Below, one piece after another: positions 16,792 to 24,572 of a stretch of 48,907 nt of DNA. The stretch comes from Marinifilaceae bacterium (GTDB taxonomy: Bacteria; Bacteroidota; Bacteroidia; Bacteroidales; Marinifilaceae). The DNA is taken from assembly GCA_016936255.1 (NCBI GenBank), contig JAFGYE010000118.1:1-48907 (forward strand), in the 5' to 3' direction. Made by a program: the position numbers and the translations under genes. The notes beneath the pieces were generated by a model that had not been told where the DNA came from, made no database searches, and saw only the letters and a program-made list of their open reading frames with translations. Within the stretch, counting starts at the first letter, position 1; each line of letters starts with the position of its first letter.

Positions 16792-17331
16792 TTGAAAGAC
16801 CTGTCTTTACATATAATGGATATTATCCAAAATTCAGTAAGAGCTGAAGCGTCCAATGTTGAATTGGAGATCAGGGAGGATTTGGAAAATGACATTTATT
16901 CAATTTCTATAAAAGATGATGGGTATGGAATGTCGGAAGAAGTTCTGAGCAAAGTATTGGATCCTTTTTTCACCACCAGAACCACTCGTAAAGTAGGACT
17001 GGGTTTATCGCTGTTAAAGCAAAGCGCAGAGCAAACAGGAGGCAAATTGGAAATTCATTCCAAAGAAGGAGTTGGAACAGAACTTCAGGTTTTGTTTTCT
17101 CATAAAAATATTGATAGACCCGTTATTGGTGATATTGCCGGAGTTATTGTGTTGTTAGTAAGTGCAAATCCAAATATGGATTTTGTGTATAAGCATCACA
17201 CAACGAAGGGTGAGTATATTTTTGATACAAAAGAAGTAAAAGAAGTGCTGGAAGATGTTTCGGTAACAGACCCAAATATTATAAAGTATTTAAAGGAATT
17301 AATAAACGAGAACCTAAACACAATAATATAA
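16792..17331 (+). CDS. HATPase-domain signalling protein (histidine-kinase-like ATPase)
   Basis: A 179-aa protein with a GHKL ATPase domain: N box DIIQNSVRAEA, G1 DDGYGM, FFTTR lid, G2 GLGLSLLKQ. The remaining C-terminal part (GDIAGVIVLLVSANPNMDFVYKH...) has no recognised domain. Family members in this cluster start MKDLSLHILDIAQNS. Here the corresponding codon is TTG (16792), preceded by the right arm of the four-helix-bundle cassette; another TTG at 16765 is also in frame. It has no dimerisation/phosphoacceptor His domain, so signalling to a partner is inferred. Confidence 0.78.
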   Translation: MKDLSLHIMDIIQNSVRAEASNVELEIREDLENDIYSISIKDDGYGMSEEVLSKVLDPFFTTRTTRKVGLGLSLLKQSAEQTGGKLEIHSKEGVGTELQVLFSHKNIDRPVIGDIAGVIVLLVSANPNMDFVYKHHTTKGEYIFDTKEVKEVLEDVSVTDPNIIKYLKELINENLNTII

Positions 17332-17357
17332 ATTTTAACCTTTAATAATTTGAGATT

Positions 17358-17750
17358 ATGGCAAAAGTTAAATCCCTTGCAGATCTGAAGAGAATGAAAG
17401 AAGAGCTTCAGTCGAAGATGGATCTTAGGGAGAAAAGCAACGATCCGGAAGGCCTTGTACAGATTAAAGTTGCAATGGCTACATGTGGAATTGCCTCTGG
17501 AGCTAAAGAGGTGATGGAATTCCTTATTGAAGAAACAGCGAAAAGAGGAATTCGGACTGTAGTTACCCAAACCGGATGTATGGGATATTGCTATGCAGAA
17601 CCTACAATTGAGGTTCAGATTCCAGGTAAAGAGCCCATCGTTTTTGGCGATGTAGATATTAAAAAAGCTGACCAAATTGTTGAAAAATACATTAAGAATG
17701 GTGAATTGGTCGATGGAATAATACCTGTAAACTACAAAACTCTAGACTAA
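17358..17750 (+). CDS. (2Fe-2S) ferredoxin-like subunit
   Basis: A 130-aa thioredoxin-fold 2Fe-2S protein. Cluster ligands are visible in ATCGIASGA and TGCMGYCYAEP, the NuoE C-terminal/NuoF N-terminal type pattern. It lies 20 bp before the NuoF-like HydB and belongs to the electron-carrier part of the NADH/ferredoxin hydrogenase. The same small gene precedes hydB in many HydABC-type operons. Confidence 0.83.
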   Translation: MAKVKSLADLKRMKEELQSKMDLREKSNDPEGLVQIKVAMATCGIASGAKEVMEFLIEETAKRGIRTVVTQTGCMGYCYAEPTIEVQIPGKEPIVFGDVDIKKADQIVEKYIKNGELVDGIIPVNYKTLD

Positions 17751-17770
17751 ACCTAAACGAAACAACAATT

Positions 17771-19564
17771 ATGGAAAAGTATAAAATGCATATTCTTATT
17801 TGTGGAGGTACCGGTTGCCGGGCTTCTGCCAGTGAGGCTATTCAAAACAATTTGCAGGATGCAATTAAAGCCAAAGGACTTGAAGATGAAGTACAGGTTG
17901 TAATGACCGGTTGCTTCGGATTTTGTGAAAAAGGTCCTATTGTTAAAATTCTTCCGGATAATACTTTCTATGTGGAAGTGAAACCTGAAGATGCAGAAGA
18001 GCTAATCGAAGAGCATATTGTAAAAGGTCGTAAAGTGATGAGATTGCTTTATGTTGATCCGGAGAACAAAGAGGTGATTAGTGATTCGAAACATATGGGA
18101 TTTTATAAAAAACAAATTCGAATTGCGCTTCGAAATTGCGGTTTTATTAATCCTGAAAATGTTGATGAATACATTGCACGAGATGGTTATGCAGCTTTGG
18201 GTAAGTGTTTGGCTGAAATGACTCCGCAGACGGTAATCGACGAGATTAAAGAATCTGGATTACGAGGACGGGGAGGAGGAGGATTTCCAACAGGTTTAAA
18301 ATGGGAATTTGCTTCTAAAAATGAGGCTGATCAAAAATATGTAGTTTGTAATGCTGATGAGGGAGATCCGGGAGCATTTATGGATCGTTCCATCCTGGAA
18401 GGTGATCCTCACTCAGTTTTGGAGGCTATGGCTATTTGTGGTTACACAATGGGAGCCGATAAAGGTTTGATTTATATTCGTGCTGAGTATCCTTTGGCGA
18501 TTACCCGATTAAAAGTTGCGATTAAACAAGCCCGCGAATACGGTTTGTTGGGCAGCGATATTTTAGGTTCCGGATTTAATTTTGATGTTGAAATGCGTTA
18601 CGGAGCCGGAGCATTTGTTTGTGGTGAAGAAACGGCTCTGATTCACTCGATGGAAGGTCTTCGTGGTGAACCTACCGTTAAACCTCCTTTTCCTGCTGAA
18701 TCAGGGTACAATGGAAAACCAACGAACGTAAATAATGTTGAAACATTTGCGAATATTCCTGTTATCATTAATAAAGGAGCAGGTTGGTTCAATAAAATTG
18801 GAAGTGAAAAATCAAAAGGTACCAAAGTATTCGCATTGGCCGGAAAAATCAACAATGTTGGTTTAATTGAAGTGCCAATGGGAACTACTCTTCGTGAAGT
18901 GATTTACGAAATTGGTGGTGGCATTAAAGATGGTAAAAAATTCAAAGCTGTTCAAACAGGTGGTCCTTCAGGAGGATGTTTAACAGAAAAGCATTTAGAT
19001 ACTCCTATCGATTTTGACAATTTGATTGCTGCAGGTTCTATGATGGGATCGGGTGGTATGATTGTTATGGATGAGGATGATTGTATGGTATCCATGGCTA
19101 AATTCTATTTGGAATTTACTGTTGAAGAATCTTGTGGTAAATGTACACCATGTCGTGTTGGTAACAAGCGTCTTCACGAATTGTTGGATAAAATCACTTT
19201 AGGAAATGGAACTAAAGAAGATCTTGATCTATTAAGAAACTTAAGTACTGTAATTAAGGATACTTCTCTTTGCGGATTGGGACAAACATCTCCAAATCCA
19301 GTTCTTTCAACACTAGAGAATTTCTATGATGAGTATATTTCTCACGTAGAAGATCACAAGTGTGCAGCAGGACAGTGTAAGGCTTTGATGCAATATGTAA
19401 TTGATCCTGAATTGTGTGTAGGATGTACTTTATGCTCACGTAACTGTCCTGTTGATTGTATAGCAGGAGAACGTAAGGAAGCGCATATTATTGATGCATC
19501 AAAATGCATTAAGTGTGGTGCGTGTATGGAGAAGTGTAAGTTTAATGCAATAAGCATACAGTAA
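17771..19564 (+). CDS. hydB: HydB: NuoF-like flavoprotein subunit of the NADH-linked [FeFe]-hydrogenase
   Basis: A 597-aa subunit that binds FMN and NAD(H) and is the site where electrons from NADH and ferredoxin are combined or split. Domains in order: 2Fe-2S thioredoxin-like domain (Cys11, 16, 48, 52), Nuo51 FMN loop GLRGRGGGGFPTGLKW (about 163-178), NADH-site acidic stretch NADEGDPGAF, SLBB region, N3-type cluster ESCGKCTPCR, and two C-terminal 4Fe-4S motifs (CVGCTLCSRNC, CIKCGACMEKC). This matches HydB of trimeric electron-bifurcating enzymes. The stop codon TAA is immediately followed by the hydA Shine-Dalgarno. Confidence 0.93.
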   Translation: MEKYKMHILICGGTGCRASASEAIQNNLQDAIKAKGLEDEVQVVMTGCFGFCEKGPIVKILPDNTFYVEVKPEDAEELIEEHIVKGRKVMRLLYVDPENKEVISDSKHMGFYKKQIRIALRNCGFINPENVDEYIARDGYAALGKCLAEMTPQTVIDEIKESGLRGRGGGGFPTGLKWEFASKNEADQKYVVCNADEGDPGAFMDRSILEGDPHSVLEAMAICGYTMGADKGLIYIRAEYPLAITRLKVAIKQAREYGLLGSDILGSGFNFDVEMRYGAGAFVCGEETALIHSMEGLRGEPTVKPPFPAESGYNGKPTNVNNVETFANIPVIINKGAGWFNKIGSEKSKGTKVFALAGKINNVGLIEVPMGTTLREVIYEIGGGIKDGKKFKAVQTGGPSGGCLTEKHLDTPIDFDNLIAAGSMMGSGGMIVMDEDDCMVSMAKFYLEFTVEESCGKCTPCRVGNKRLHELLDKITLGNGTKEDLDLLRNLSTVIKDTSLCGLGQTSPNPVLSTLENFYDEYISHVEDHKCAAGQCKALMQYVIDPELCVGCTLCSRNCPVDCIAGERKEAHIIDASKCIKCGACMEKCKFNAISIQ

Positions 19565-19569
19565 GGAGG
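19563..19569 (+). promoter_or_regulatory. Strong Shine-Dalgarno AAGGAGG for hydA
   Basis: It overlaps the hydB stop codon (TAA 19562-19564) and sits 9 bases before ATG 19579. It decides the hydA start. Such a perfect site stands out among the neighbours, whose starts lack clear Shine-Dalgarno sequences. Confidence 0.75.
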
Positions 19570-19578
19570 ATCTTGAAT

Positions 19579-21351
19579 ATGGAAAAAATGATCAAATTAA
19601 CCATTGATAAAAAACAAGTAGAAGTACCTCAGGGAACTACTATTTTGGAAGCAGCCAAAGGAATCGGTGTTGATATCCCAACTCTTTGCTATATGCATCT
19701 TGGCGATATGGGAATTGAACACAAACCTGGTGGATGTCGAATTTGTGTTGTTGAGGTGGAAGGCCGTCGTAATTTGGCACCATCTTGTAACTCGAAGTGT
19801 GAGCAGGGTATGGTGATTCATACTCACAACATGAGAGTGTTAAATGCCCGTAAAACTGTAATGGAGCTGATGCTTTCAGATCACCCATTCGATTGTTTGG
19901 TGTGCGCGAAATCAGGAAACTGTGATTTGCAGTCAACAGCACAACAATTAGGCGTTCGGGAATTGCATTATAAAGGTGAGCAATCAACCTATAAAGTTGA
20001 TTATTCCCCATCAATTATTCGCGACATGGACAAATGTATTATGTGTCGCAGATGTGAAACAATGTGTAACGATGTGCAAACAGTAGGAGCTCTTTCTGCT
20101 GTAAACAGAGGTTTTAAGTCTGTTGTTGCTCCGGCATTCGAAATGGATTTAGAGAAATCAACCTGTACTTACTGCGGACAGTGTGTTGCAGTTTGTCCTA
20201 CAGGAGCTCTTACCGAAAAAGACCATACCAATCAACTAATTAGAGATCTTGCAGATCCTAAGAAAACTGTTGTTGTTCAAACGGCTCCCGCTGTGCGTGC
20301 AGCTCTTGGTGAAGAATTTGGAATGGAACCAGGAACTTTGGTTACAGGAAAAATGGTTTCAGCATTGCGTCAGTTAGGATTTAACAGCGTTTTCGATACT
20401 GATTTTGCTGCTGATCTTACCATCATGGAAGAGGGAACAGAACTATTGGATCGCTTAAAAAGACATTTAGATGGAGATAAAGATGTTAAACTACCAATTT
20501 TAACCTCTTGTTGTCCGGGATGGGTGAACTTTTTTGAGCACCATTTCCCAGAGATGAAAGATATTCCATCAACCGCACGTTCTCCTCAGCAAATGTTTGG
20601 CCCTATTGCTAAAAATTATCTGGCGAATGAGATGGGAATTAAACGTGAAGACATGATCGTTGTTTCCATTATGCCTTGTCTGGCTAAAAAATACGAATGT
20701 CAGCGTGATGAGTTTAAAGTTGACGGCGATCCTGATGTTAATTATTCAATATCAACCCGTGAATTGGCAAACTTGATAAAGCAGGCTAATATGGATTTAA
20801 AAACTCTTCCAGATGAAGAATTTGATAATCCACTTGGTGAATCTACTGGTGCCGGTGTAATTTTTGGTGCTACGGGTGGTGTTATCGAGGCGGCTGCTCG
20901 TACTGCTTATGAAGTTTACACGGGAAAAACATTAGAGAATGTGAATTTTGAGGCTTTACGTGGTATGGAAGGCATTCGAAGTGCTACAGTCGATTTTGAC
21001 GGACTGGATGTTAATATTGGTATTGCTCATGGTTTGGGAAATGCCCGTAAACTTCTTGAAGATATCCGTGATGGTAAATCGCAATATCATGCAATTGAGA
21101 TCATGGCTTGTCCTGGAGGTTGTATTGGTGGTGGTGGTCAGCCATTGCACCATGGTGATTCTTCAATCTTGAAAAAACGTGCAGCAGCTCTTTATCGTGA
21201 AGATGAAGGAAAAGCTATTCGTAAGTCACACGAGAATCCATACATCATTAAATTGTATGAAGAGTTCTTGGGTAAGCCATGCGGAGAATTATCTCATAAA
21301 TTATTGCATACTCATTATTTCGATAAGAGTAAGGATATTGAGGTTGAATAG
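19579..21351 (+). CDS. hydA: HydA: catalytic [FeFe]-hydrogenase subunit (NADH/ferredoxin-dependent type)
   Basis: A 590-aa cytosolic H2-producing or -oxidising enzyme. Clusters in order: 2Fe-2S (Cys37, 53, 56, 70), His-Cys3 4Fe-4S (His102, Cys106, 109, 115), two 4Fe-4S (153/156/159/163 and 196/199/202/206), then the H-cluster with L1 TSCCPGW (309-315), L2 MPCLAKKYE (365-373) and L3 EIMACPGGCIGGGGQ (Cys511, Cys515). All catalytic residues, including the proton-shuttle Cys311, are present. ATG 19579 is chosen over TTG 19573 because AAGGAGG at 19563-19569 lies 9 bases upstream of it. Partners are HydB and HydC in the same operon. Confidence 0.95.
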   Translation: MEKMIKLTIDKKQVEVPQGTTILEAAKGIGVDIPTLCYMHLGDMGIEHKPGGCRICVVEVEGRRNLAPSCNSKCEQGMVIHTHNMRVLNARKTVMELMLSDHPFDCLVCAKSGNCDLQSTAQQLGVRELHYKGEQSTYKVDYSPSIIRDMDKCIMCRRCETMCNDVQTVGALSAVNRGFKSVVAPAFEMDLEKSTCTYCGQCVAVCPTGALTEKDHTNQLIRDLADPKKTVVVQTAPAVRAALGEEFGMEPGTLVTGKMVSALRQLGFNSVFDTDFAADLTIMEEGTELLDRLKRHLDGDKDVKLPILTSCCPGWVNFFEHHFPEMKDIPSTARSPQQMFGPIAKNYLANEMGIKREDMIVVSIMPCLAKKYECQRDEFKVDGDPDVNYSISTRELANLIKQANMDLKTLPDEEFDNPLGESTGAGVIFGATGGVIEAAARTAYEVYTGKTLENVNFEALRGMEGIRSATVDFDGLDVNIGIAHGLGNARKLLEDIRDGKSQYHAIEIMACPGGCIGGGGQPLHHGDSSILKKRAAALYREDEGKAIRKSHENPYIIKLYEEFLGKPCGELSHKLLHTHYFDKSKDIEVE

Positions 21352-21375
21352 TTTTAAATAGAAATGAGATTATAG

Positions 21376-21393
21376 TCCCGATAACTATCGGGA
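21376..21393. repeat. Perfect palindrome TCCCGATA-AC-TATCGGGA between hydA and hydC
   Basis: An 8-bp perfect stem with a 2-base loop. To its left are TGAGAT-type words and to its right (21421-21453) iterated ATCTCA/TCTCAC words, so the 113-bp spacer as a whole is an imperfect inverted repeat. No gene is inside it. Confidence 0.6.
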
Positions 21394-21464
21394 TGAGTAA
21401 TGAGAGAAAAGGAAAAACCTGAATCTCAAATCTCAAGTCTCACATCTAAAATCTTTAAAATATT

Positions 21465-21944
21465 ATGGCAAAAATTAAATTAGCAAAATCCAAAGTGGAT
21501 AAACTTGTGGAGATTTGCAAATCATTTGATAATGAAGGAAGCGAGTTGATTAATGTGCTTCATAAAGCTCAGGAGACCTTTGGGTATCTTCCAGCTGAAG
21601 TTCAGGAAATCATTGCCCGCGAATTGAACGTTTCTGTTGCTCATGTGTATGGTGTAGTTACATTCTATTCATTTTTCTCGATGGTACCCAAAGGTGAATT
21701 CCCAATTTCTATTTGTATGGGAACAGCTTGTTATGTTAGAGGTGCTGAGAAGGTGTTGGAAGAATTCAAACGTCAGTTGAGTGTTCCTGTTGGCGAAACT
21801 ACCGAAGATGGTAAATTCTCAATAAGCTGTTTGCGTTGCGTGGGAGCTTGCGGACTAGCTCCGGTTGTTACTATCGGAGAACGTGTCTACGGACGTGTTT
21901 CAGCAGGGGATGTAGCTGATATTATTAAAGAATATCAAAAATAG
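21465..21944 (+). CDS. hydC: HydC: NuoE-like 2Fe-2S subunit of the [FeFe]-hydrogenase
   Basis: A 159-aa homolog of the 24-kDa complex I subunit. The N-terminal helical part (ELINVLHKAQETFGYLP) and the thioredoxin-fold 2Fe-2S domain with CMGTACYVRGA and CLRCVGACGLAP give the four Cys ligands. It completes the HydABC trimer. In many organisms hydC is the first gene; here it is the last, separated from hydA by a 113-bp palindromic spacer and followed by a strong terminator. Confidence 0.92.
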   Translation: MAKIKLAKSKVDKLVEICKSFDNEGSELINVLHKAQETFGYLPAEVQEIIARELNVSVAHVYGVVTFYSFFSMVPKGEFPISICMGTACYVRGAEKVLEEFKRQLSVPVGETTEDGKFSISCLRCVGACGLAPVVTIGERVYGRVSAGDVADIIKEYQK

Positions 21945-21961
21945 AACCGGATTCTAATTTG

Positions 21962-21992
21962 AAGCCTCCGGCCATTGACCGGAGGCTTTTTT
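21962..21992 (+). terminator. Terminator of the hydrogenase operon
   Basis: AAGCCTCCGG (21962-21971) pairs with CCGGAGGCTT (21979-21988), loop of 7, followed by Ts. Confidence 0.92.
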
Positions 21993-21993
21993 A

Positions 21994-22713
21994 TTAATCC
22001 CAAATTAGTTCCTGCTCTTTTAAACTTTTGAAGAAGGAAGAACGGAAAGTATCACCAATAGGAATTCTTTCCTGACCAATAACGACTCTGTTTTTATCTA
22101 TGATGTCGATATGCTCCAATGATACAATATAGGATTTGTGAATTCTTAGAAATCTATCTGCAGGTAGATAAATACTCAGGTTTTTCATGGTTTGCAGAGT
22201 GATAATTTTCTTGTTAATAGTCTGAATCCATATATAGTCCTTCATTCCTTTAAAGAATAATACCTCATTAAATTTCACTTTCTCTATCAACGAGTTATTC
22301 TTAACAAAGAAAAAATCATTCTTCTTAATTTCAGGTTTTGGATGTGCAGTTTTGCCTTGTTTTTGGATGTAAATATTGTTTAAAATCTGAATGAATTTTT
22401 CAAATGAAACAGGTTTCATAATGTATTCAAAAGCATTAAGGTAATGATCCTTATATTTATATGAGGCACATCTCATACTTATAATAACCTCCGGTTTTTG
22501 GATGTTGAATTCACTCCAATCAATTTTTTGTTGTTGAGCAAATTCCAGATCCATAAAAATTAGATCTGTTTTATTCTCGTTGATATAAGTTTTAGCTTGA
22601 TTTAAATCTGAAAAACAAGCTTTGATGTTTAGGTAGGGAATGCTTTCTCCATATTTTTTAAGGGATTCAATATGAGGTAAGTCACGGTCAAGAATAATAC
22701 TTTCTATTATCAT
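21994..22713 (-). CDS. LytTR-family response regulator
   Basis: A 239-aa receiver plus LytTR DNA-binding protein. The receiver has a slightly unusual acidic pocket (Asp9-Arg10-Asp11), phospho-acceptor Asp55 in IFMDLEF, Ser79 and Lys100 (IMKPVSF). The LytTR domain (about 135-235) shows FFVKNNSLIEKVKFNEVLFFKGMKDYIWI and the FLRIHKSYIVSLEHI segment. No partner histidine kinase is adjacent. It converges on the hydrogenase operon with only the terminator between. A perfect 15-bp dyad lies 41-77 bp upstream of its start and may be its own operator. Confidence 0.88.
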   Translation of the reverse strand: MIIESIILDRDLPHIESLKKYGESIPYLNIKACFSDLNQAKTYINENKTDLIFMDLEFAQQQKIDWSEFNIQKPEVIISMRCASYKYKDHYLNAFEYIMKPVSFEKFIQILNNIYIQKQGKTAHPKPEIKKNDFFFVKNNSLIEKVKFNEVLFFKGMKDYIWIQTINKKIITLQTMKNLSIYLPADRFLRIHKSYIVSLEHIDIIDKNRVVIGQERIPIGDTFRSSFFKSLKEQELIWD

Positions 22714-22753
22714 AGCTGCTAATATAGTAGCTTTTGCCGGGAAAGGGATGAAC

Positions 22754-22790
22754 TTAACACTATTTAACCATATACGTTAAATAGTGTTAA
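22754..22790. promoter_or_regulatory. Perfect 15-bp dyad upstream of the LytTR regulator
   Basis: TTAACACTATTTAAC (22754-22768), 7-base centre, GTTAAATAGTGTTAA (22776-22790): no mismatches. It overlaps the stop codon of the DUF4907 gene. On the minus strand no T run follows, so it is more like an operator or processing hairpin than a standard terminator. Confidence 0.65.
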
Positions 22791-23146
22791 TGTATATGGT
22801 CATTCAAAATTAAAGGTTGTTGCAGGGAATCGACTACCATCAAATCCATAAGATCATCAATAGAGATGGATGGCATTTTATTAAGTTGTATTTTTTCGAG
22901 AACCTTTTCACCAACAATTCTTGCTGATTCTTCAGAAGGGAAAGTATGTTTTTCTTGAATTGCAGGAATTCTGTATTGGTTGATGATTGCTTTATTATTC
23001 TTTAAAATACGATACCCCCAGCCTTCTTCAATTTGATAGGTTTGTATGGTATATGCCGGTTTCGTTTTGCCAGTGAAGAGGTAAACAGAAACGAATAAAA
23101 TTCCAATCAATAGGACTATTATAAAAAAGTATTTTTTTTCAATCAT
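22787..23146 (-). CDS. DUF4907 family membrane-anchored protein
   Basis: A 119-aa protein with an N-terminal membrane anchor (FFIIVLLIGILFVSVYLF, about 6-23) and a small soluble domain with WGYRILKNNKAIINQYRIPAI and the ARIVGEKVLEKIQLNKMPSIS end typical of DUF4907. Function unknown. In Bacteroidota it is often next to kelch-repeat and DUF4270 genes, as here. It is separated from the kelch gene by a terminator, so it may depend on read-through or on a promoter I cannot see. Confidence 0.78.
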   Translation of the reverse strand: MIEKKYFFIIVLLIGILFVSVYLFTGKTKPAYTIQTYQIEEGWGYRILKNNKAIINQYRIPAIQEKHTFPSEESARIVGEKVLEKIQLNKMPSISIDDLMDLMVVDSLQQPLILNDHIH

Positions 23147-23161
23147 AAAAAATATCTAAAT

Positions 23162-23195
23162 GAAAAAGGCTGAATCTTAACGAATCAGCCTTTTG
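23162..23195 (-). terminator. Terminator after the kelch lipoprotein gene
   Basis: AAAAGGCTGA (23164-23173) pairs with TCAGCCTTTT (23185-23194). On the minus strand it ends in a run of Ts. Confidence 0.8.
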
Positions 23196-23213
23196 TAAGT
23201 TATTATATAACTA

Positions 23214-24239
23214 TTAATTATCGTCTTCGTCTTCTTCTACATTTGGTTGAAATTCCCAAGTGTCATCAAGATAGCTGGTTCCAGAACTACCCGTTGCAAT
23301 ATATCCTTTTGTTCCTTCAGCGTTAGAAAAAGCAACTGCATTTATTCGTGAATATACTTCAAGTTCTAAATTTTCTTTTTCATCCCATTTGTCAGTTGCA
23401 GGATTGTATTCCCAAACATCTCTTTTTAGACTACTGCCATACATACCAGTTGCAATATATGCTTTGTTGTTAATTACAAAGGTTACAGCGCTTGACCTCA
23501 TAACATCTTCATTGTCGTTATCTTCGTCAAGTTTTTTAATTTGACCTTCATCTGTGGCCCATTCTTCTGATGCAATGTCAAATTTATAAATTTCGTCTTG
23601 TTGAGCGCCGCTGTTTTCGAGTCCCAGACAAATGTAAGCATAGCCACCAATAACAAAAGAACTGGCTTCTTTTACTTTGTTACCATGAGTCCCCATTGAA
23701 GTCCAATTGGTACCATCAAATTTATAATAATCATTTAGGTATTTTTTATCTGCACCATCAAGATCTCCATAACCAGCACCAACAACGCCATACGTTGCAG
23801 TGCTAAAAGCAACAGAACCTTCTCTAACACCACCTGGGAAAGCAGCAATTTCAGTCCAGGTTTCAGTAGCTGGGTCAAATTCCCAAAAATCAGCATAACG
23901 AGTGTAATCACCGTCAAAGCCTGTTCCTACATAACCTTTTCCATTAGCAGAAAAAGCAACTGCATTCTGACGTACTTTGAATAGAGCATCAGGAGTTGGA
24001 ACGCTTGTCCAGGTTTCATTTGTCAGATCAAATTTTTTGAAGCTGTTTAATCTATCTTCACCATCGTATCCGCAACCTACGTATGCATAGTTTCCAATAG
24101 TAAATGTAACGGCGTTACTTCTAGGTACACCAGAGAAATCATCTTTCTTAACCCAGTTTCCCATAAGATCATCTCCACTACTACAACTTGCAAATAGAAA
24201 GAGGGTAGCAATAATCCCTAATGATAGTACTTTTCTCAT
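23214..24239 (-). CDS. Kelch-repeat lipoprotein
   Basis: A 341-aa predicted lipoprotein (lipobox FASC, Cys19) with about six kelch-type blades: repeated GYAYVGxG(Y/F)DG, FDxxTxxW and WEFDPATETWTEIAAFPGG units. It forms a beta-propeller outside the cytoplasm, likely on the outer membrane. The C-terminus is acidic (NVEEDEDDN). Kelch propellers usually bind proteins or sugars; the ligand is unknown. It is divergent from the DUF4270 gene, with which it is commonly associated in Bacteroidota. Confidence 0.88.
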   Translation of the reverse strand: MRKVLSLGIIATLFLFASCSSGDDLMGNWVKKDDFSGVPRSNAVTFTIGNYAYVGCGYDGEDRLNSFKKFDLTNETWTSVPTPDALFKVRQNAVAFSANGKGYVGTGFDGDYTRYADFWEFDPATETWTEIAAFPGGVREGSVAFSTATYGVVGAGYGDLDGADKKYLNDYYKFDGTNWTSMGTHGNKVKEASSFVIGGYAYICLGLENSGAQQDEIYKFDIASEEWATDEGQIKKLDEDNDNEDVMRSSAVTFVINNKAYIATGMYGSSLKRDVWEYNPATDKWDEKENLELEVYSRINAVAFSNAEGTKGYIATGSSGTSYLDDTWEFQPNVEEDEDDN

Positions 24240-24572
24240 TTGTTATTTATTTTTTCAATGTTAATATCTTGAATAGGCATTTAAAAATTCCATTCTAAAA
24301 TATGAATTTGCATAGGATTAATTAAAGTAAATAATCCTTGTTCTAAATTCTACTAAAGGACAAATATAAACAAAAAACAATATTATTAGTTTTGTATGAC
24401 TAAAAACTGATAAATAATTTAGAAAATTTAACTATTGTTTTCAGGGATCGACTTTGTCGATATTTTAATTACATTTGTCAGGAAAATCAATATAAGACAT
24501 CTATAAAAGTTCTTTACTATCTTAATTTTGTTTTTATTTGAGGAACTTTTTTAACCAGAATTTTAAAAAAAT
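24240..24572. promoter_or_regulatory. Divergent promoter region, kelch / DUF4270
   Basis: 333 bp without genes. Minus strand: TATATTTG (complement of 24361-24368) fits the -7 box for the kelch gene. Plus strand: TACATTTG at 24470-24477 fits the -7 box for the DUF4270 gene; a TTTG at 24453-24456 lies closer than the usual -33 distance. No other structure seen. Confidence 0.5.
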
